Source of the DNA: Deltaproteobacteria bacterium
Lineage (GTDB): Bacteria; Myxococcota; Myxococcia; SLRQ01
Length of the DNA: 64,000 bases
Direction of reading: 5' to 3'
Assembly: GCA_029210625.1 (NCBI GenBank)
Contig: JARGFU010000006.1
Span: forward strand, 124,001-188,000
The position numbers and the translations under genes are program-made. Below the pieces are notes generated by a model that was not told the origin of the DNA, did not search any database, and saw only the letters and a list, made by a program, of their open reading frames with translations. Positions 32,330 through 42,936 of the stretch are shown one piece after another. How positions within the stretch are numbered: position 1 is the first letter of the stretch; each line of letters begins with the position of its first letter.

Positions 32330-33454
32330 TCAGTGCCGCCGGTTGTGACCGGGGATCGGCCCGACGGTGGCGAGGGCCTCCTCCTCGTCCTCCTCGCCGA
32401 TGTCGTAGTCCCCGGCGCCCTGGATCCGGTTGCCGCCCAGGCGCTTGGCCAGGAGCATCGCCTGATCGGCGGCCTCGATGAGGCTCTCCCGGGTCTTGGC
32501 GTCCTCCGGGAGGGAGGCGACCCCGATGCTGACGCTGATCCTGGTCCCGGCCAGCTCCTCGTCCGGGAAGTGCCAGCGCTCGACCGCCTTGCGGATCCGC
32601 TCGGCCCGGGCGAGGGCACCCGACTTCTCGGTCTCCGGCAGGCTCATCACGAACTCGTCTCCCCCGTAGCGGGCGACGTTGTCGGCGGAGCGCCCCGCGA
32701 GCTCGGGCGCGCTCTCGTCGCGGGTGGTGCTGAGGATCTTCGCGATGGCCTGGAGGACCGCGTCGCCGGCCTGGTGGCCGAGCCGGTCGTTGTAGGCCTT
32801 GAAGTGATCGACGTCGACGAAGAGCAGGCTCAAGGGGCGGTCGTAGGTGGTGGCGCTGGCCACCTCGGCCCGCAGCAGGTCCTGGAAGTAGCGGTGGTTG
32901 TGCAGGTCGGTGAGGCCGTCGCGCATCGCCAGCCGGGCGAGCTCGGAGTTGGCCATCATCAGGGCGCGGGTGCGCACGGTGATCTCGCGCTCGAGGTGCG
33001 CCTCGTTCTCGCGCAGCGCGCCGAGGGCCTGGTTGAGCAGGTCGTTCTTCTGCCGCAGCTCCCGCTCGAGCTCGACCTCCCGGATGGCGCTGCTGACGAA
33101 CTCGCCGAGCTCCGAGAGCCCGAAGGGCTTCATCAGGATGCGGTGGGCCCGGGCCAGGTTGATCGCGTCGTGGGCCACCTGCGGCTCGTGGGAGGAGGTG
33201 ACGAGCAGGCGGGCGGCGTCGGGCTGCAGGGAGAGGCAGCGGCGCAGCAGATCGATGCCGGTGATCTCCGGCATCATGTGGTCGGCGAGGATCGCGTCGA
33301 AGGCGCCCTCGCTCTCCTCTTCGAGGATCTCGAGCGCCTCCGCCCCGCAGTAGGCCACGGTGACCTCGAAGGACCGGGCGAGACTCCTCTCGATCAGCCG
33401 GACGATCTCCGGATCGTCATCGACGATCAGGATCCGCCTTCCCGTGCTGGTCAC
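32330..33454 (-). CDS. response regulator with GGDEF diguanylate cyclase domain
   Basis: The protein has 374 residues: REC domain (5-125, phospho-acceptor Asp in ILADHMMPE, Lys in LMKPF), coiled-coil linker (130-180), and GGDEF domain (185-345). The active-site GGDEF is at residues 264-268, preceded by an RSAD motif placed exactly as an inhibitory I-site. It should make cyclic di-GMP and be feedback-inhibited. GTG is the start, with an AAGGGGGAA ribosome site. It converges on the TPR gene. Its kinase is not obvious nearby. Confidence 0.93.
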   Translation of the reverse strand: MTSTGRRILIVDDDPEIVRLIERSLARSFEVTVAYCGAEALEILEEESEGAFDAILADHMMPEITGIDLLRRCLSLQPDAARLLVTSSHEPQVAHDAINLARAHRILMKPFGLSELGEFVSSAIREVELERELRQKNDLLNQALGALRENEAHLEREITVRTRALMMANSELARLAMRDGLTDLHNHRYFQDLLRAEVASATTYDRPLSLLFVDVDHFKAYNDRLGHQAGDAVLQAIAKILSTTRDESAPELAGRSADNVARYGGDEFVMSLPETEKSGALARAERIRKAVERWHFPDEELAGTRISVSIGVASLPEDAKTRESLIEAADQAMLLAKRLGGNRIQGAGDYDIGEEDEEEALATVGPIPGHNRRH

Positions 33455-33477
33455 TGTCGTTCCCCCTTGTACCTCCT

Positions 33478-33505
33478 ACGATAGACATTTCACCGGCGGG
33501 ATCAA
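33478..33505 (-). promoter_or_regulatory. candidate promoter of the GGDEF response regulator gene
   Basis: On the minus strand TTGATC (33505-33500) and TATCGT (33483-33478) are separated by 16 bases; each matches its consensus hexamer at four positions. The start site would lie about 20 bases before the GTG, leaving room for the AAGGGGGAA ribosome site. The rest of the region to 33667 shows nothing recognisable except a GGGGGAAAA before the A2M gene. Confidence 0.4.
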
Positions 33506-33667
33506 TGGCGGCTTTCCCGTCCGGGCCTTGCCCCCAAGGAGGGACACATCCCCGCACATGCCCCGGCCCTAGATCCTTTCCCGGGACTGGGGCGTAGTAG
33601 GGGAGACGGTCGACCGCCCTGCGGTGCCTGCTCCCTGTCCGTCCACACATCCACTGTCGGGGGAAAA

Positions 33668-36600
33668 ATGAAGCGCCTCGCTGGCCTGTTCCTGCTCTCC
33701 TTCCTGATCGCGGCCTGCCCGGAGAAGGCGCCCCCGCCGCCCCCGCCCCCCCCGCCGCCCCCTGAGGATCCGAAGGAGACGCCCGAGCCGCCGAAGGGGA
33801 TCGGAGACGAGGCCGCGGCGGCGGACCTCCTGGCCCGCAAGCCCGACCTCCCGCCAGTGGCGCCGGAGAAGGCGCCCGAGGCCAGCCCACGCCTGGGCGA
33901 GGCGCCCGACGTGCAGGCGCTCCTCACGCGGATCGATCGGCACTTCGAGGACCGGGCGGGGCAGCGCATCTACATCCAGACCGACAAGCCCCTCTACAAG
34001 CCGGGCGAGACCATCTGGGTGAAGAGCTGGGATCTGATGACCAGCACCCTGGCGGGCGCGGCCCACAACCAGGGCAGCTACTACGAGCTGGTCAGCCCCA
34101 AGGGGGCGGTGGTCCTCAAGAAGCGGGTCCTCTCGGAGGGGGGGCTCTCCTCCAACGACTTCGAGCTCCCCGCCGAGGTGCAGGGCGGCGAGTACAAGCT
34201 GCGGGTGCGGGCCTTCGACGGCTCGATGGCGGAGCGCACGATCATCGTCAGCACCTACGAGCCGCCGCGGATCAAGAAGAAGCTGGAGTTCCTGCGCAAG
34301 GCCTACGGCCCCGGGGACTCCGTCGCCGCGTCGCTCTCCCTGAAGCGGCCCACCGGCGAGGCGCTGGCCCGGCAGGCGGTGGAGGGCATCGTCATGCTCG
34401 ACGGCGCCGAGCTGCCCCGGATCCGGGCCAAGACCGACGAGGAGGGCGAGGTGGTCCTGAGCTTCGCGCTGCCGGAGACCCTCGAGGTGGGTGACGGACT
34501 CCTGACGGTGATGATCGACGACGGCGGGGTGACCGAGTCGGTGACCCGGCGGGTCCCGATCCTGATGCGGAAGGTGCAGCTGGCCTTCTTCCCCGAGGGC
34601 GGCCAGCTGGTGGAGGGGCTCTCCGGCCGCCTCTACTTCGAGGCCAAGAACATGCTGGGCAAGCCGGCCGATCTCTCCGGCCGGATCCTCGACGACCACG
34701 ACCAGGCGGTCGCCCGCTTCTCCACCTACAAGAACGGGCTCGGCCGGATGAACTTCACCCCCGCCACCGGCCGGACCTACCGGGCGGTGATCGACGCGCC
34801 GGCGGGCATCACCGAGGAGGTGGCCCTGCCGCTGCCCGCTCCGGAGGGCTGCGTGCTGCAGAGCTTCGACGACCTCGACGGCCAGCTCGAGGCCCTGCGG
34901 GTGGGGGTGCGCTGCAGCGAGGCCCGCACGGTGACCGTGGTGGCGACCCTGCGGGAGCGGGCCATCGACGCGGCGACGATCGAGGTGCCGGAGGGTGGGC
35001 AGGCGGTGGCCTACCTGAAGGCCGAGGAGGAGAGCCTGGTGGGCCGCCAGGGCGTGGCCCGGGTGACGGTCTTCGACGCCGAGAAGCGCCCCCTGGCCGA
35101 GCGCCTCGTCTACCGGCACCGGCGAGCCCGGCTGAAGGTGGAGGTGACGCCGCGCAAGAAGAGCTTCGCGCCGCGCGATCAGGTCCTCCTCGAGGTCAAG
35201 ACGAGCACCCCGGCGGGCGAGCCGGTCCCGGCCGAGCTGGCGCTCTCGGTGGTGGACGACACGGTGATCTCCTTCGCCGACGACAAGACCGGGCGGCTCT
35301 TCGAGACGCTCTTCCTCGAGCCCGAGCTCCCCGGGAAGATCGAGGAGCCGCGCTTCTTCTTCGATCTCACCGAGGACAAGAGCGCCCTGGCCCTCGACCT
35401 GCTCATGGGCACCCGCGGCTGGCGGCGCTTCGACTGGAAGCCGGTCTTCGCGCCGCCGCCGCCGGAGCCGCTGCCGACCAGCACCGAGGTGGCCGGATTC
35501 CGGGAGCTGCCGGCCGGGGCCATGCCACCTCCCATGCCGAGACCGCGCCTGAAGGCCAAGGGCGGGATGCCCCGGGACCTCGCGGTGCCGCGCCGCGCCC
35601 CGGCGAAGGCGCCCGCCGAGATGAGGCGGCGGGCGGTCCTGGCGCTCCCCGAGGCGGAGCCCGCGCCCGAAGCCAAGAAGCAGCTACGGGTGCAGGTTGC
35701 CGCGGACCGCCGGGAGAACCGCCTCGCGGATCCGGCCCCCGAGCCGCCGCCGATGGCGGCGCCCGTCGAGGCCGCCCCGAGGCAGATGGCCGACCAGCTG
35801 ATGGAGGCCGACGAGGCCGAGCCGATGGAGCTCGGCGGGCTCGAGCGAGCGGCCGGCGGGCGGGGTGTGGGCCTCTTCGGGGGGAAGGACGCCGACTGGG
35901 AGATGGCGGCGAAGGAGGAGGCGCAGGTCGCCTGGGCCCCGGTGCGGGTCTTCCCGGCGCCCAGCTACTCGGGGGCCTACGACGGTCCCCGCACCGACTT
36001 CCGGGAGACCATCCACTGGGCGCCCACCGTGCGCACCGGCAAGGACGGGACGGCGGCGGTGACCTTCTACCTCTCGGACGCGGTCACCTCCTTCCGGATC
36101 GTCACCGAGGGCGTGGCCGCCGGCGTGGCCGGCCGGGACGAGACGGTGATCCAGTCCAAGCTCCCCTTCAGCATGTCGGTGAAGCTGCCCCTCGAGGTCA
36201 GCGCCGGAGACCGGCTGCTCCTCCCCCTCTCCCTCACCAACGAGCGCGCCGAGCCCATGGAGGTCGAGGTCGAGGCCACCTTCGGGGAGGGGCTCGCCCT
36301 CGCCGAGCCCCTGGCCGCCGGTGCGGTCAGCATCGCCGCCGGTGAGCGCAACAGCCAGATGTACCCGCTCGAGGTGAAGCGCCAGAAGGGTCAGGTGCCG
36401 GTGCGCTTCGCCGCCTCCAGCCGCGGGCTCTCGGACGAGTTCGTCCGGGAGGTCCGGGTGGTGCCCCGGGGCTTCCCCCAGGAGGTGAGCCACAGCGGAG
36501 AGGTGGCCGAACGCCAGTCGTTCACCGTCGAGGTGATCGATCCCCTCGAGCACACCACCGAGGCCTCGCTGCGGGTCTATCCCTCGCCCCTGGCGACGGT

Positions 36601-38068
36601 GACCGGAGGCCTCGACGGGCTCCTGCGCGAGCCCCACGGCTGCTTCGAGCAGGCCAGCTCGGTGAACTACCCCAACGTCATGGTCATGGGTCTGCTCCAG
36701 TCGGCGGACAAGATCGATCCCGCGCTGCTCGAGCGCTCCCAGGGGCTGCTCCAGCGGGGCTACCGCAAGATCGTCGGCTACGAGACCCCGCAGAAGGGCT
36801 ACGAGTGGTTCGGGGGCGCGCCCGGTCACGAGGCCCTCACCGCCTACGGCCTGCTCGAGTTCGCCGACATGAAGCGAGTCTTCCCCGAGGTGGACGACGC
36901 CATGGTGGACCGGACCGCGCAGTGGCTCCTCTCCCGCCGCGACGGCAAGGGGAGCTTCCAGCGCAACAGCCGGGCCCTGGACAGCTTCGGCCGCGCCTCG
37001 GCCGAGGTGACCGACGCCTACATCGTCTACGCGCTGACCGAGGCGGGCTACACCGACCTGGGGCCCGAGCTCGAGGCGCAGGCCGCCCTCGCCCGCGCGA
37101 GCGAGGACGCCTACCTCCTGGCCCTGGCCACCGCCTCCCTCCACAACCTGGAGCGCTGGCGGGGGCAGGCGAAAGCCGCGGCGAAGCGCCTGGCGGCCCT
37201 CCAGGCCGAGGACGGCAGCTGGAAGCGGGCCGACCACTCCATCACCCGCAGCAGCGGGCTCAACCTGACGATCGAGACCACCGCCCTGGCCCTCCTGGCC
37301 CTCCTCGACGTCGGCGGCCACGACGCCGCGGTTCGCCGGGGCGTCGAGTGGCTCAACGCCAACCGGGGCGGCTTCGGTCAGTGGGGCGCCACCCAGGCCA
37401 CGGTGCTGGCGATCAAGGCCACCCTGCGGCACGCGGAGGCCTCCCGCCGCATCTCGGGCGCGGGGAGCGTCACCCTGAAGGTGAACGGCGAGGAGGTCGC
37501 CACGCTCTCCTACGAGGACGGCCGCGGCGAGCCCCTGCTCTTCGAGGGCTTCGGCGAGCGCCTCGTGTCCGGGGAGAACACCCTGGAGCTCGTCCGCACG
37601 AGCGAGGTCCCGGTGGAGGGTGGGCTGCCCTTCTCCTTCGCCGCGACCTACCGGACCCTGACCCCCGACAGCGACGAGGGGGTGCCCCTCGCCCTGGAGA
37701 CCGAGCTCGCCCGCGCGGAGGCGAAGCTGGGCGAGAACCTCCGGCTGACGGTGCACCTGAAGAACAAGACCGAGAAGGGGCTGCCGATGGCGCTGGCCCG
37801 GGTGGGCCTGCCCGCCGGGCTCACCTTCCAGACCTGGCAGCTCAAGGAGCTCGTCGAGAAGGGCACCATCGCCTTCTACGAGACCCGGGCCAGGGAGGTG
37901 ATCCTCTACTTCCGTCAGCTGGAGCCCGGGCAGGCGCTCGACGTGCCCCTCGAGCTCACGGCCTACGTGCCGGGCGAGTACCAGGGGCCGGCCTCGAGCG
38001 CCTACCTCTACTACGGCAACGACCAGAAGGTCTGGGTCGGAGGGCTGCCCGTCCGGATCCTCCCCTGA
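33668..38068 (+). CDS. alpha-2-macroglobulin-family lipoprotein with thioester motif
   Basis: The protein has 1466 residues. The lipoprotein signal (FLIAAC lipobox) is followed by a run of ten or more Pro and a Glu/Pro linker. MG2-like YIQTDKPLYKPGETIWVKSW-type sequence starts near residue 100, a long Pro/Ala/Met-rich bait-like stretch lies at about 590-720, and the thioester site GCFEQ has Cys992, followed by the alpha/alpha toroid and C-terminal MG domains. The thioester looks intact, so it should trap attacking proteases covalently, as in bacterial A2Ms. No pbpC (penicillin-binding protein 1C) gene is adjacent, unlike the enterobacterial pair. A GGGGGAAAA precedes the ATG. Confidence 0.9.
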   Translation: MKRLAGLFLLSFLIAACPEKAPPPPPPPPPPPEDPKETPEPPKGIGDEAAAADLLARKPDLPPVAPEKAPEASPRLGEAPDVQALLTRIDRHFEDRAGQRIYIQTDKPLYKPGETIWVKSWDLMTSTLAGAAHNQGSYYELVSPKGAVVLKKRVLSEGGLSSNDFELPAEVQGGEYKLRVRAFDGSMAERTIIVSTYEPPRIKKKLEFLRKAYGPGDSVAASLSLKRPTGEALARQAVEGIVMLDGAELPRIRAKTDEEGEVVLSFALPETLEVGDGLLTVMIDDGGVTESVTRRVPILMRKVQLAFFPEGGQLVEGLSGRLYFEAKNMLGKPADLSGRILDDHDQAVARFSTYKNGLGRMNFTPATGRTYRAVIDAPAGITEEVALPLPAPEGCVLQSFDDLDGQLEALRVGVRCSEARTVTVVATLRERAIDAATIEVPEGGQAVAYLKAEEESLVGRQGVARVTVFDAEKRPLAERLVYRHRRARLKVEVTPRKKSFAPRDQVLLEVKTSTPAGEPVPAELALSVVDDTVISFADDKTGRLFETLFLEPELPGKIEEPRFFFDLTEDKSALALDLLMGTRGWRRFDWKPVFAPPPPEPLPTSTEVAGFRELPAGAMPPPMPRPRLKAKGGMPRDLAVPRRAPAKAPAEMRRRAVLALPEAEPAPEAKKQLRVQVAADRRENRLADPAPEPPPMAAPVEAAPRQMADQLMEADEAEPMELGGLERAAGGRGVGLFGGKDADWEMAAKEEAQVAWAPVRVFPAPSYSGAYDGPRTDFRETIHWAPTVRTGKDGTAAVTFYLSDAVTSFRIVTEGVAAGVAGRDETVIQSKLPFSMSVKLPLEVSAGDRLLLPLSLTNERAEPMEVEVEATFGEGLALAEPLAAGAVSIAAGERNSQMYPLEVKRQKGQVPVRFAASSRGLSDEFVREVRVVPRGFPQEVSHSGEVAERQSFTVEVIDPLEHTTEASLRVYPSPLATVTGGLDGLLREPHGCFEQASSVNYPNVMVMGLLQSADKIDPALLERSQGLLQRGYRKIVGYETPQKGYEWFGGAPGHEALTAYGLLEFADMKRVFPEVDDAMVDRTAQWLLSRRDGKGSFQRNSRALDSFGRASAEVTDAYIVYALTEAGYTDLGPELEAQAALARASEDAYLLALATASLHNLERWRGQAKAAAKRLAALQAEDGSWKRADHSITRSSGLNLTIETTALALLALLDVGGHDAAVRRGVEWLNANRGGFGQWGATQATVLAIKATLRHAEASRRISGAGSVTLKVNGEEVATLSYEDGRGEPLLFEGFGERLVSGENTLELVRTSEVPVEGGLPFSFAATYRTLTPDSDEGVPLALETELARAEAKLGENLRLTVHLKNKTEKGLPMALARVGLPAGLTFQTWQLKELVEKGTIAFYETRAREVILYFRQLEPGQALDVPLELTAYVPGEYQGPASSAYLYYGNDQKVWVGGLPVRILP

Positions 38069-38089
38069 CGGTAGGGACATTCAGGCCAC

Positions 38090-38111
38090 TCTTGCCTAGG
38101 GTCGGGCAAGA
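38090..38111. repeat. inverted repeat just before the NtrC-type gene
   Basis: TCTTGCC (38090-38096) and GGCAAGA (38105-38111) form a perfect seven-pair hairpin with an eight-base loop, ending three bases before the ATG at 38115. It might end the A2M transcript, hide the ribosome site, or be an autoregulatory operator. Confidence 0.45.
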
Positions 38112-38114
38112 TCC

Positions 38115-39486
<1,372 letters not shown>

Positions 39487-39500
<14 letters not shown>

Positions 39501-39526
39501 ACGGAAGCCCATCCAGGATCTGGATC
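39487..39526. repeat. long inverted repeat at the 3' end of the NtrC-type gene
   Basis: GATCCAGATCCT (39487-39498) and AGGATCTGGATC (39515-39526) are perfect 12-base arms around a 16-base loop, and the first arm overlaps the stop codon. It could be a transcription terminator stem or an upstream activator site, centred about 130 bases before the predicted sigma-54 start. Confidence 0.55.
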
Positions 39527-39564
39527 CGTCGCGTCCTCACGACCGCCTCTGCGGGTGGAGGGAT

Positions 39565-39591
39565 CGCGCAACCCCCCGGACTCCTTGCGCG
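39565..39591. promoter_or_regulatory. inverted repeat, candidate activator-binding site
   Basis: CGCGCAA and TTGCGCG are perfect seven-base arms separated by 13 bases, 20 bases upstream of the -24 element. The size suits a dimeric regulator; the NtrC-type protein encoded just upstream is the natural candidate. Confidence 0.4.
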
Positions 39592-39610
39592 CTCACGCGG
39601 AGGTCCAGGC

Positions 39611-39626
39611 TGGTACGGCCTTCGCA
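39611..39626 (+). promoter_or_regulatory. sigma-54-like (-24/-12) promoter of the chemosensory operon
   Basis: TGGTACG-N4-TCGCA matches the TGGCACG-N4-TTGCA consensus with two mismatches, and the invariant GG (39612-39613) and GC (39624-39625) are correctly separated by ten bases. The start site would lie near 39637, leaving about 47 bases before the TTG at 39684. An NtrC-type activator gene lies directly upstream. Confidence 0.55.
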
Positions 39627-39683
39627 CAGGGGTGAGGTCACGCCCGTCGAACTGGTCGCGGGCGAGAGTGCGCGGGGGCGAAC

Positions 39684-40457
39684 TTGGGCGATCCATTGGA
39701 CAGGCGAGAGGACGAGGCGGAGGGCGAGGCGTCCCGCGAGCTGCTGCTGCAGATCCGGTCGTCGATGGCGCGGGCCCACCGCCTGACCCGCCAGCTCGAG
39801 GAGCAGCTCGCCGCTCATCGAGGGGGGGCGCCGGGCGCTGACGACGAGACCGAGCTTCGCCTGGCCGAGCTGGAGGGTCGCCTGGCCGAGGCCGACGAGG
39901 ATCGCGAGCAGCTCACCATGCGGCTGGTGGAGCTGGAGAACCAGGCCGGCCGGCTGATGAGCCTCTACGTCGCGACCTACCAGCTCCACGCCACCCTCGA
40001 GCCGCGCGAGGTCCACACCGCCATCGCCGAGGTGGCCACCAACCTCCTGGGCGCCGAGTCCTTCGTGCTGCTCCTCGCCGACGAGGCGGCCGGCAACTGC
40101 ACCGTCGTCCTGCGTCAGGGCGACGACCCTTCGGGGCACTTCTCGGGGCCGACCTATGAGGGCGGCAATCCCCTCGTCGACGCGACCCTCGAGGACGGCG
40201 TGCTGCGCCTCGCCCCCGACGGCGACGTCGGCCTGGTGGCGGCGGTGCCCCTCTCGGTGGACGGCGTCACGGTGGGCGTGCTGGCCGTCCTCTCCCTCCT
40301 CTCTCACAAGGGGGCCCTGGCCGATCAGGACCGGGACCTCCTCGATCTCCTGGCAGCGCACGCCGCCTCGGCCCTCTTCGCGGCCGAGGTCTACGCGAGC
40401 ACCCAGCGCAAGCTGCGCACGCTGGAGGGCCTCACGGGCCTCCTGCGCAAGCACTAG
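39684..40457 (+). CDS. coiled-coil / GAF domain protein
   Basis: The protein has 257 residues. An N-terminal coiled coil (about 15-90, Glu/Leu-rich heptads) is followed by a GAF domain (about 95-240) starting SLYVATYQLHATLEPREVHTAI and ending LLDLLAAHAASALFAAEVYA. No output domain is seen, so it probably senses a ligand or acts as an adaptor. The TTG at 39684 has GGGGG upstream; a later Met at residue 28 is an alternative start. It is the first gene of the chemosensory operon and resembles the gene at 42127 in architecture. Confidence 0.75.
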   Translation: MGDPLDRREDEAEGEASRELLLQIRSSMARAHRLTRQLEEQLAAHRGGAPGADDETELRLAELEGRLAEADEDREQLTMRLVELENQAGRLMSLYVATYQLHATLEPREVHTAIAEVATNLLGAESFVLLLADEAAGNCTVVLRQGDDPSGHFSGPTYEGGNPLVDATLEDGVLRLAPDGDVGLVAAVPLSVDGVTVGVLAVLSLLSHKGALADQDRDLLDLLAAHAASALFAAEVYASTQRKLRTLEGLTGLLRKH

Positions 40458-40473
40458 GAACGGAAACGTCACC

Positions 40474-41715
40474 ATGAGCCTCTCCGGAAACCTGCAGGAC
40501 GTCAGCATCGCGGACATCATGCAGTTCATCCATCTCGGGGAGCGCACCGGCACCCTCGCGGTGGTAGGCCAGGAGGGGACCGGCACCATCACCTTCCACC
40601 GGGGCTGGGTGGTCCACGCCCAATCTCCCTCGGCGGTGCGCCTCACGGCCTTCCTGATCGCGCGCGGGATGATCCGCCCCGAGGACGCCGAGCGCGCGGC
40701 CGCCGCCCAGCAGGGCTCCAGCCCCTGGCGGCCGATCGGTCACCACCTCCTCGAGCTGGGCCTGATCACCCAGGAGAAGCTCCACGCGGCGATCCGCACC
40801 CACATCGAGCAGTCGATCTACGAGCTGGCGGTCTGGACCCGGGGGCAGTTCGACTTCGCCCTCGACGACCTGCGCCCCCTCGACGCCGCCGGGCTGGATC
40901 CCTCCGAGATCATCCCCTCGATCCGGCTCAACACCCAGATGGTCCTGCTCGAGGCGATGCGCCTCTTCGACGAGCGCAACCGCACGGGGGCGGGGCCGGT
41001 GGTGGAGCGCCACCTGCGGGGCCGCAGCGCCGCCACGGTGGTGGTGCCCTCTCCGGCGGGCGCGGTGCCCCCCGGCTCCGAGGCCTCGGGCAGCGGCCCC
41101 ACCGAGATCCACACCCACCCCGAGCTGGAGCACCTCGAGGGCGGGCTGCCGATGCAGCCCCTCGGCGAGCGGGGCTCCGACTCGCTCTTCCAGCTCCAGA
41201 AGCTGCGCCGGGTGGTCGTCGAGATGCGCAGCGGCCTGGTCTCGGCCACCGTCGCCCTCTCCCTGATGAACGTCATCTCGGAGTCGGTCGAGCGCGCCAT
41301 CCTCTTCGCCGTTCGCCCCAAGCGCCTCGTCGCCCTCGGGGCCTTCGGGACCACCGCCTCCGGGCAGCCCCTGGCCCAGGTCACCGCCGCGCTCTCCCTC
41401 TCCCTCGAGAGCGAGAACGTCCTGACCCACGCCCTGCGCCGGGCCCGCATCACCACCGCGGCCTTCGATCAGTCGGGGCTCGACGCCGCGATGCGCGGCC
41501 TCATCGGCGCCCCCCGTCACCCGCAGGTGGTGGCCTTCCCGGTGGTCGGCCAGGAGCGGGCCATCCTGATCATCTACGCGGACAACGGCTTCATCGAGAC
41601 CGGGATCGACGAGGTCGACGTCATCGGCCTCGCCGCCTCCCAGGCGGGCCTGGCCTTCGAGAACGAGCTCTTGCGGCGCGAGCTGGAAGAGGCTCGCCGC
41701 AGTCGCAGCGCCTGA
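40474..41715 (+). CDS. DUF4388 (PatA-like) and GAF-like domain protein
   Basis: The protein has 413 residues. The N-terminus has the DUF4388 pattern LSGNLQDVSIADIMQFIHLGERTGTLAV, then FHRGWVVHA and helical segments up to about 150. A Ser/Gly/Pro linker (about 180-225) precedes a GAF-like sensor domain (about 235-405) with VARPKRLVALGAF-like strands and FENELLRRELEEARRSR at the end. DUF4388 proteins are common in Myxococcota and are thought to bind signalling partners. It sits 16 bases after the first GAF gene and before cheY. Confidence 0.8.
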   Translation: MSLSGNLQDVSIADIMQFIHLGERTGTLAVVGQEGTGTITFHRGWVVHAQSPSAVRLTAFLIARGMIRPEDAERAAAAQQGSSPWRPIGHHLLELGLITQEKLHAAIRTHIEQSIYELAVWTRGQFDFALDDLRPLDAAGLDPSEIIPSIRLNTQMVLLEAMRLFDERNRTGAGPVVERHLRGRSAATVVVPSPAGAVPPGSEASGSGPTEIHTHPELEHLEGGLPMQPLGERGSDSLFQLQKLRRVVVEMRSGLVSATVALSLMNVISESVERAILFAVRPKRLVALGAFGTTASGQPLAQVTAALSLSLESENVLTHALRRARITTAAFDQSGLDAAMRGLIGAPRHPQVVAFPVVGQERAILIIYADNGFIETGIDEVDVIGLAASQAGLAFENELLRRELEEARRSRSA

Positions 41716-41749
41716 AAGACCTCCCGCAGCCCATAGGAGAGCGGCACCG

Positions 41750-42118
41750 ATGGAGAAGAAGAAGATCTTGCTGGTCGACGATTCGAACACCGTCCTGATG
41801 ATGGAGCGGATGCTCCTCAACGGCAGCGGCTTCGAGCTCTTCACCGCCATGAACGGTGAGGAGGCGATCTCCGTCGCGCTGGCCAAGCAGCCCGATCTCA
41901 TCCTGATGGACGTCGTGATGCCCAAGATGAACGGCTTCGAGGCCTGCCAGCAGCTCCGCCAGCTCGAGAAGACTCGCGAGATCCCGATCATCCTGGTGAC
42001 CACGCGGGGTGAGTACGAGAACGTCGAGCAGGGCTACGCGAGCGGCTGCGACGACTACGTCACCAAGCCGATCAGCAACATCGAGTTGACCTCGAAGATC
42101 CGCAACCTCATCGGCTAG
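41750..42118 (+). CDS. CheY-like single-domain response regulator
   Basis: The protein has 122 residues with only a REC domain. KILLVDDSNT gives the acidic pair, Asp54 in LILMDVVMPK is the phospho-acceptor, Thr in ILVTTRGE is the switch residue, and Lys106 is in YVTKPIS. It probably receives phosphate from the CheA encoded downstream. The regulated target is not a flagellar motor gene in this window, so it may act on another output. AGGAG lies before the ATG. Confidence 0.93.
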   Translation: MEKKKILLVDDSNTVLMMERMLLNGSGFELFTAMNGEEAISVALAKQPDLILMDVVMPKMNGFEACQQLRQLEKTREIPIILVTTRGEYENVEQGYASGCDDYVTKPISNIELTSKIRNLIG

Positions 42119-42126
42119 GGGGAACC

Positions 42127-42936
42127 ATGTCCAAGTCGAGAGAGCGGGCCGAGGGTTTCGTGGGCAACGTGCTGGAGCACACCCGCGACTACGTCCAGGG
42201 ACTCCTCGGTGAGAACGCCCGGCTGCGGAAGCTGGTCGCCACCTACGAGACCGAGCTGTCGCGCAACCAGGAGGAGAAGCTCAAGCTCCACGAGCGGATG
42301 CTGGAGCTGCGCGAGGAGGTCGAATCCTACCGTGCGGATCAGGCGCGCCTGCAGCGGCAGCTCCAGGAGATCGAGCAGGAGAACGAGGCCTTCGCCGACC
42401 AGTTCCTCGACATCGAGGAGCAGAACGCCAGCCTGGCGAACCTCTACGTGGCGAGCTACCGACTCCACGGTGATCTCGAGCGGGAGAAGGTCCTCGAGGC
42501 CATCCTCGAGATCATCATCAACCTGGTGGGCTCGGAGGAGGTGGCGGTCCTGGAGCTCGATCCCGAGAGCCAGGAGCTGGTGGTCGCGGCCACCTTCGGC
42601 CTGGACTGGCCGATCGGCAGCCACCGCACGGCGAACAAGGGCCTCATCGCCTCCTCGCTGCGCTCGGGCGAGCTCTGGTGCGCGCTGCGCGGCGAGGGCG
42701 AGGGCGAGGTCCCGACCGGCGACGAGGCGCACCTCTCCTGCTGCATTCCCCTGAAGGTGGGGAGCCGGGTGATCGGCGCGATCGCGATCTTCCGTCTGCT
42801 CCAGCAGAAGGAGGGCTACGACGAGACCGACCTGGCGCTCTTCGATCTGCTCGCGACCCACGCCGCGGTGGCTCTCTACAGCGGCTCCCTCGAGGCCCGC
42901 CTGGCGGCGGGCGTGGAAGCGCGGGTGAGCGGATGA
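42127..42936 (+). CDS. coiled-coil / GAF domain protein
   Basis: The protein has 269 residues: coiled coil at about 20-110 (ENARLRKLVATYETELSRNQEEK and following heptads), then a GAF domain at about 110-255 opening SLANLYVASYRLHGDLEREKVLEAILEI. The GAF start resembles that of the protein at 39684, which suggests duplication within the operon. No catalytic output domain is present. It follows cheY by eight bases and its stop overlaps cheD by four bases. It may be a cytoplasmic signal-input adaptor to the CheA array. Confidence 0.8.
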   Translation: MSKSRERAEGFVGNVLEHTRDYVQGLLGENARLRKLVATYETELSRNQEEKLKLHERMLELREEVESYRADQARLQRQLQEIEQENEAFADQFLDIEEQNASLANLYVASYRLHGDLEREKVLEAILEIIINLVGSEEVAVLELDPESQELVVAATFGLDWPIGSHRTANKGLIASSLRSGELWCALRGEGEGEVPTGDEAHLSCCIPLKVGSRVIGAIAIFRLLQQKEGYDETDLALFDLLATHAAVALYSGSLEARLAAGVEARVSG

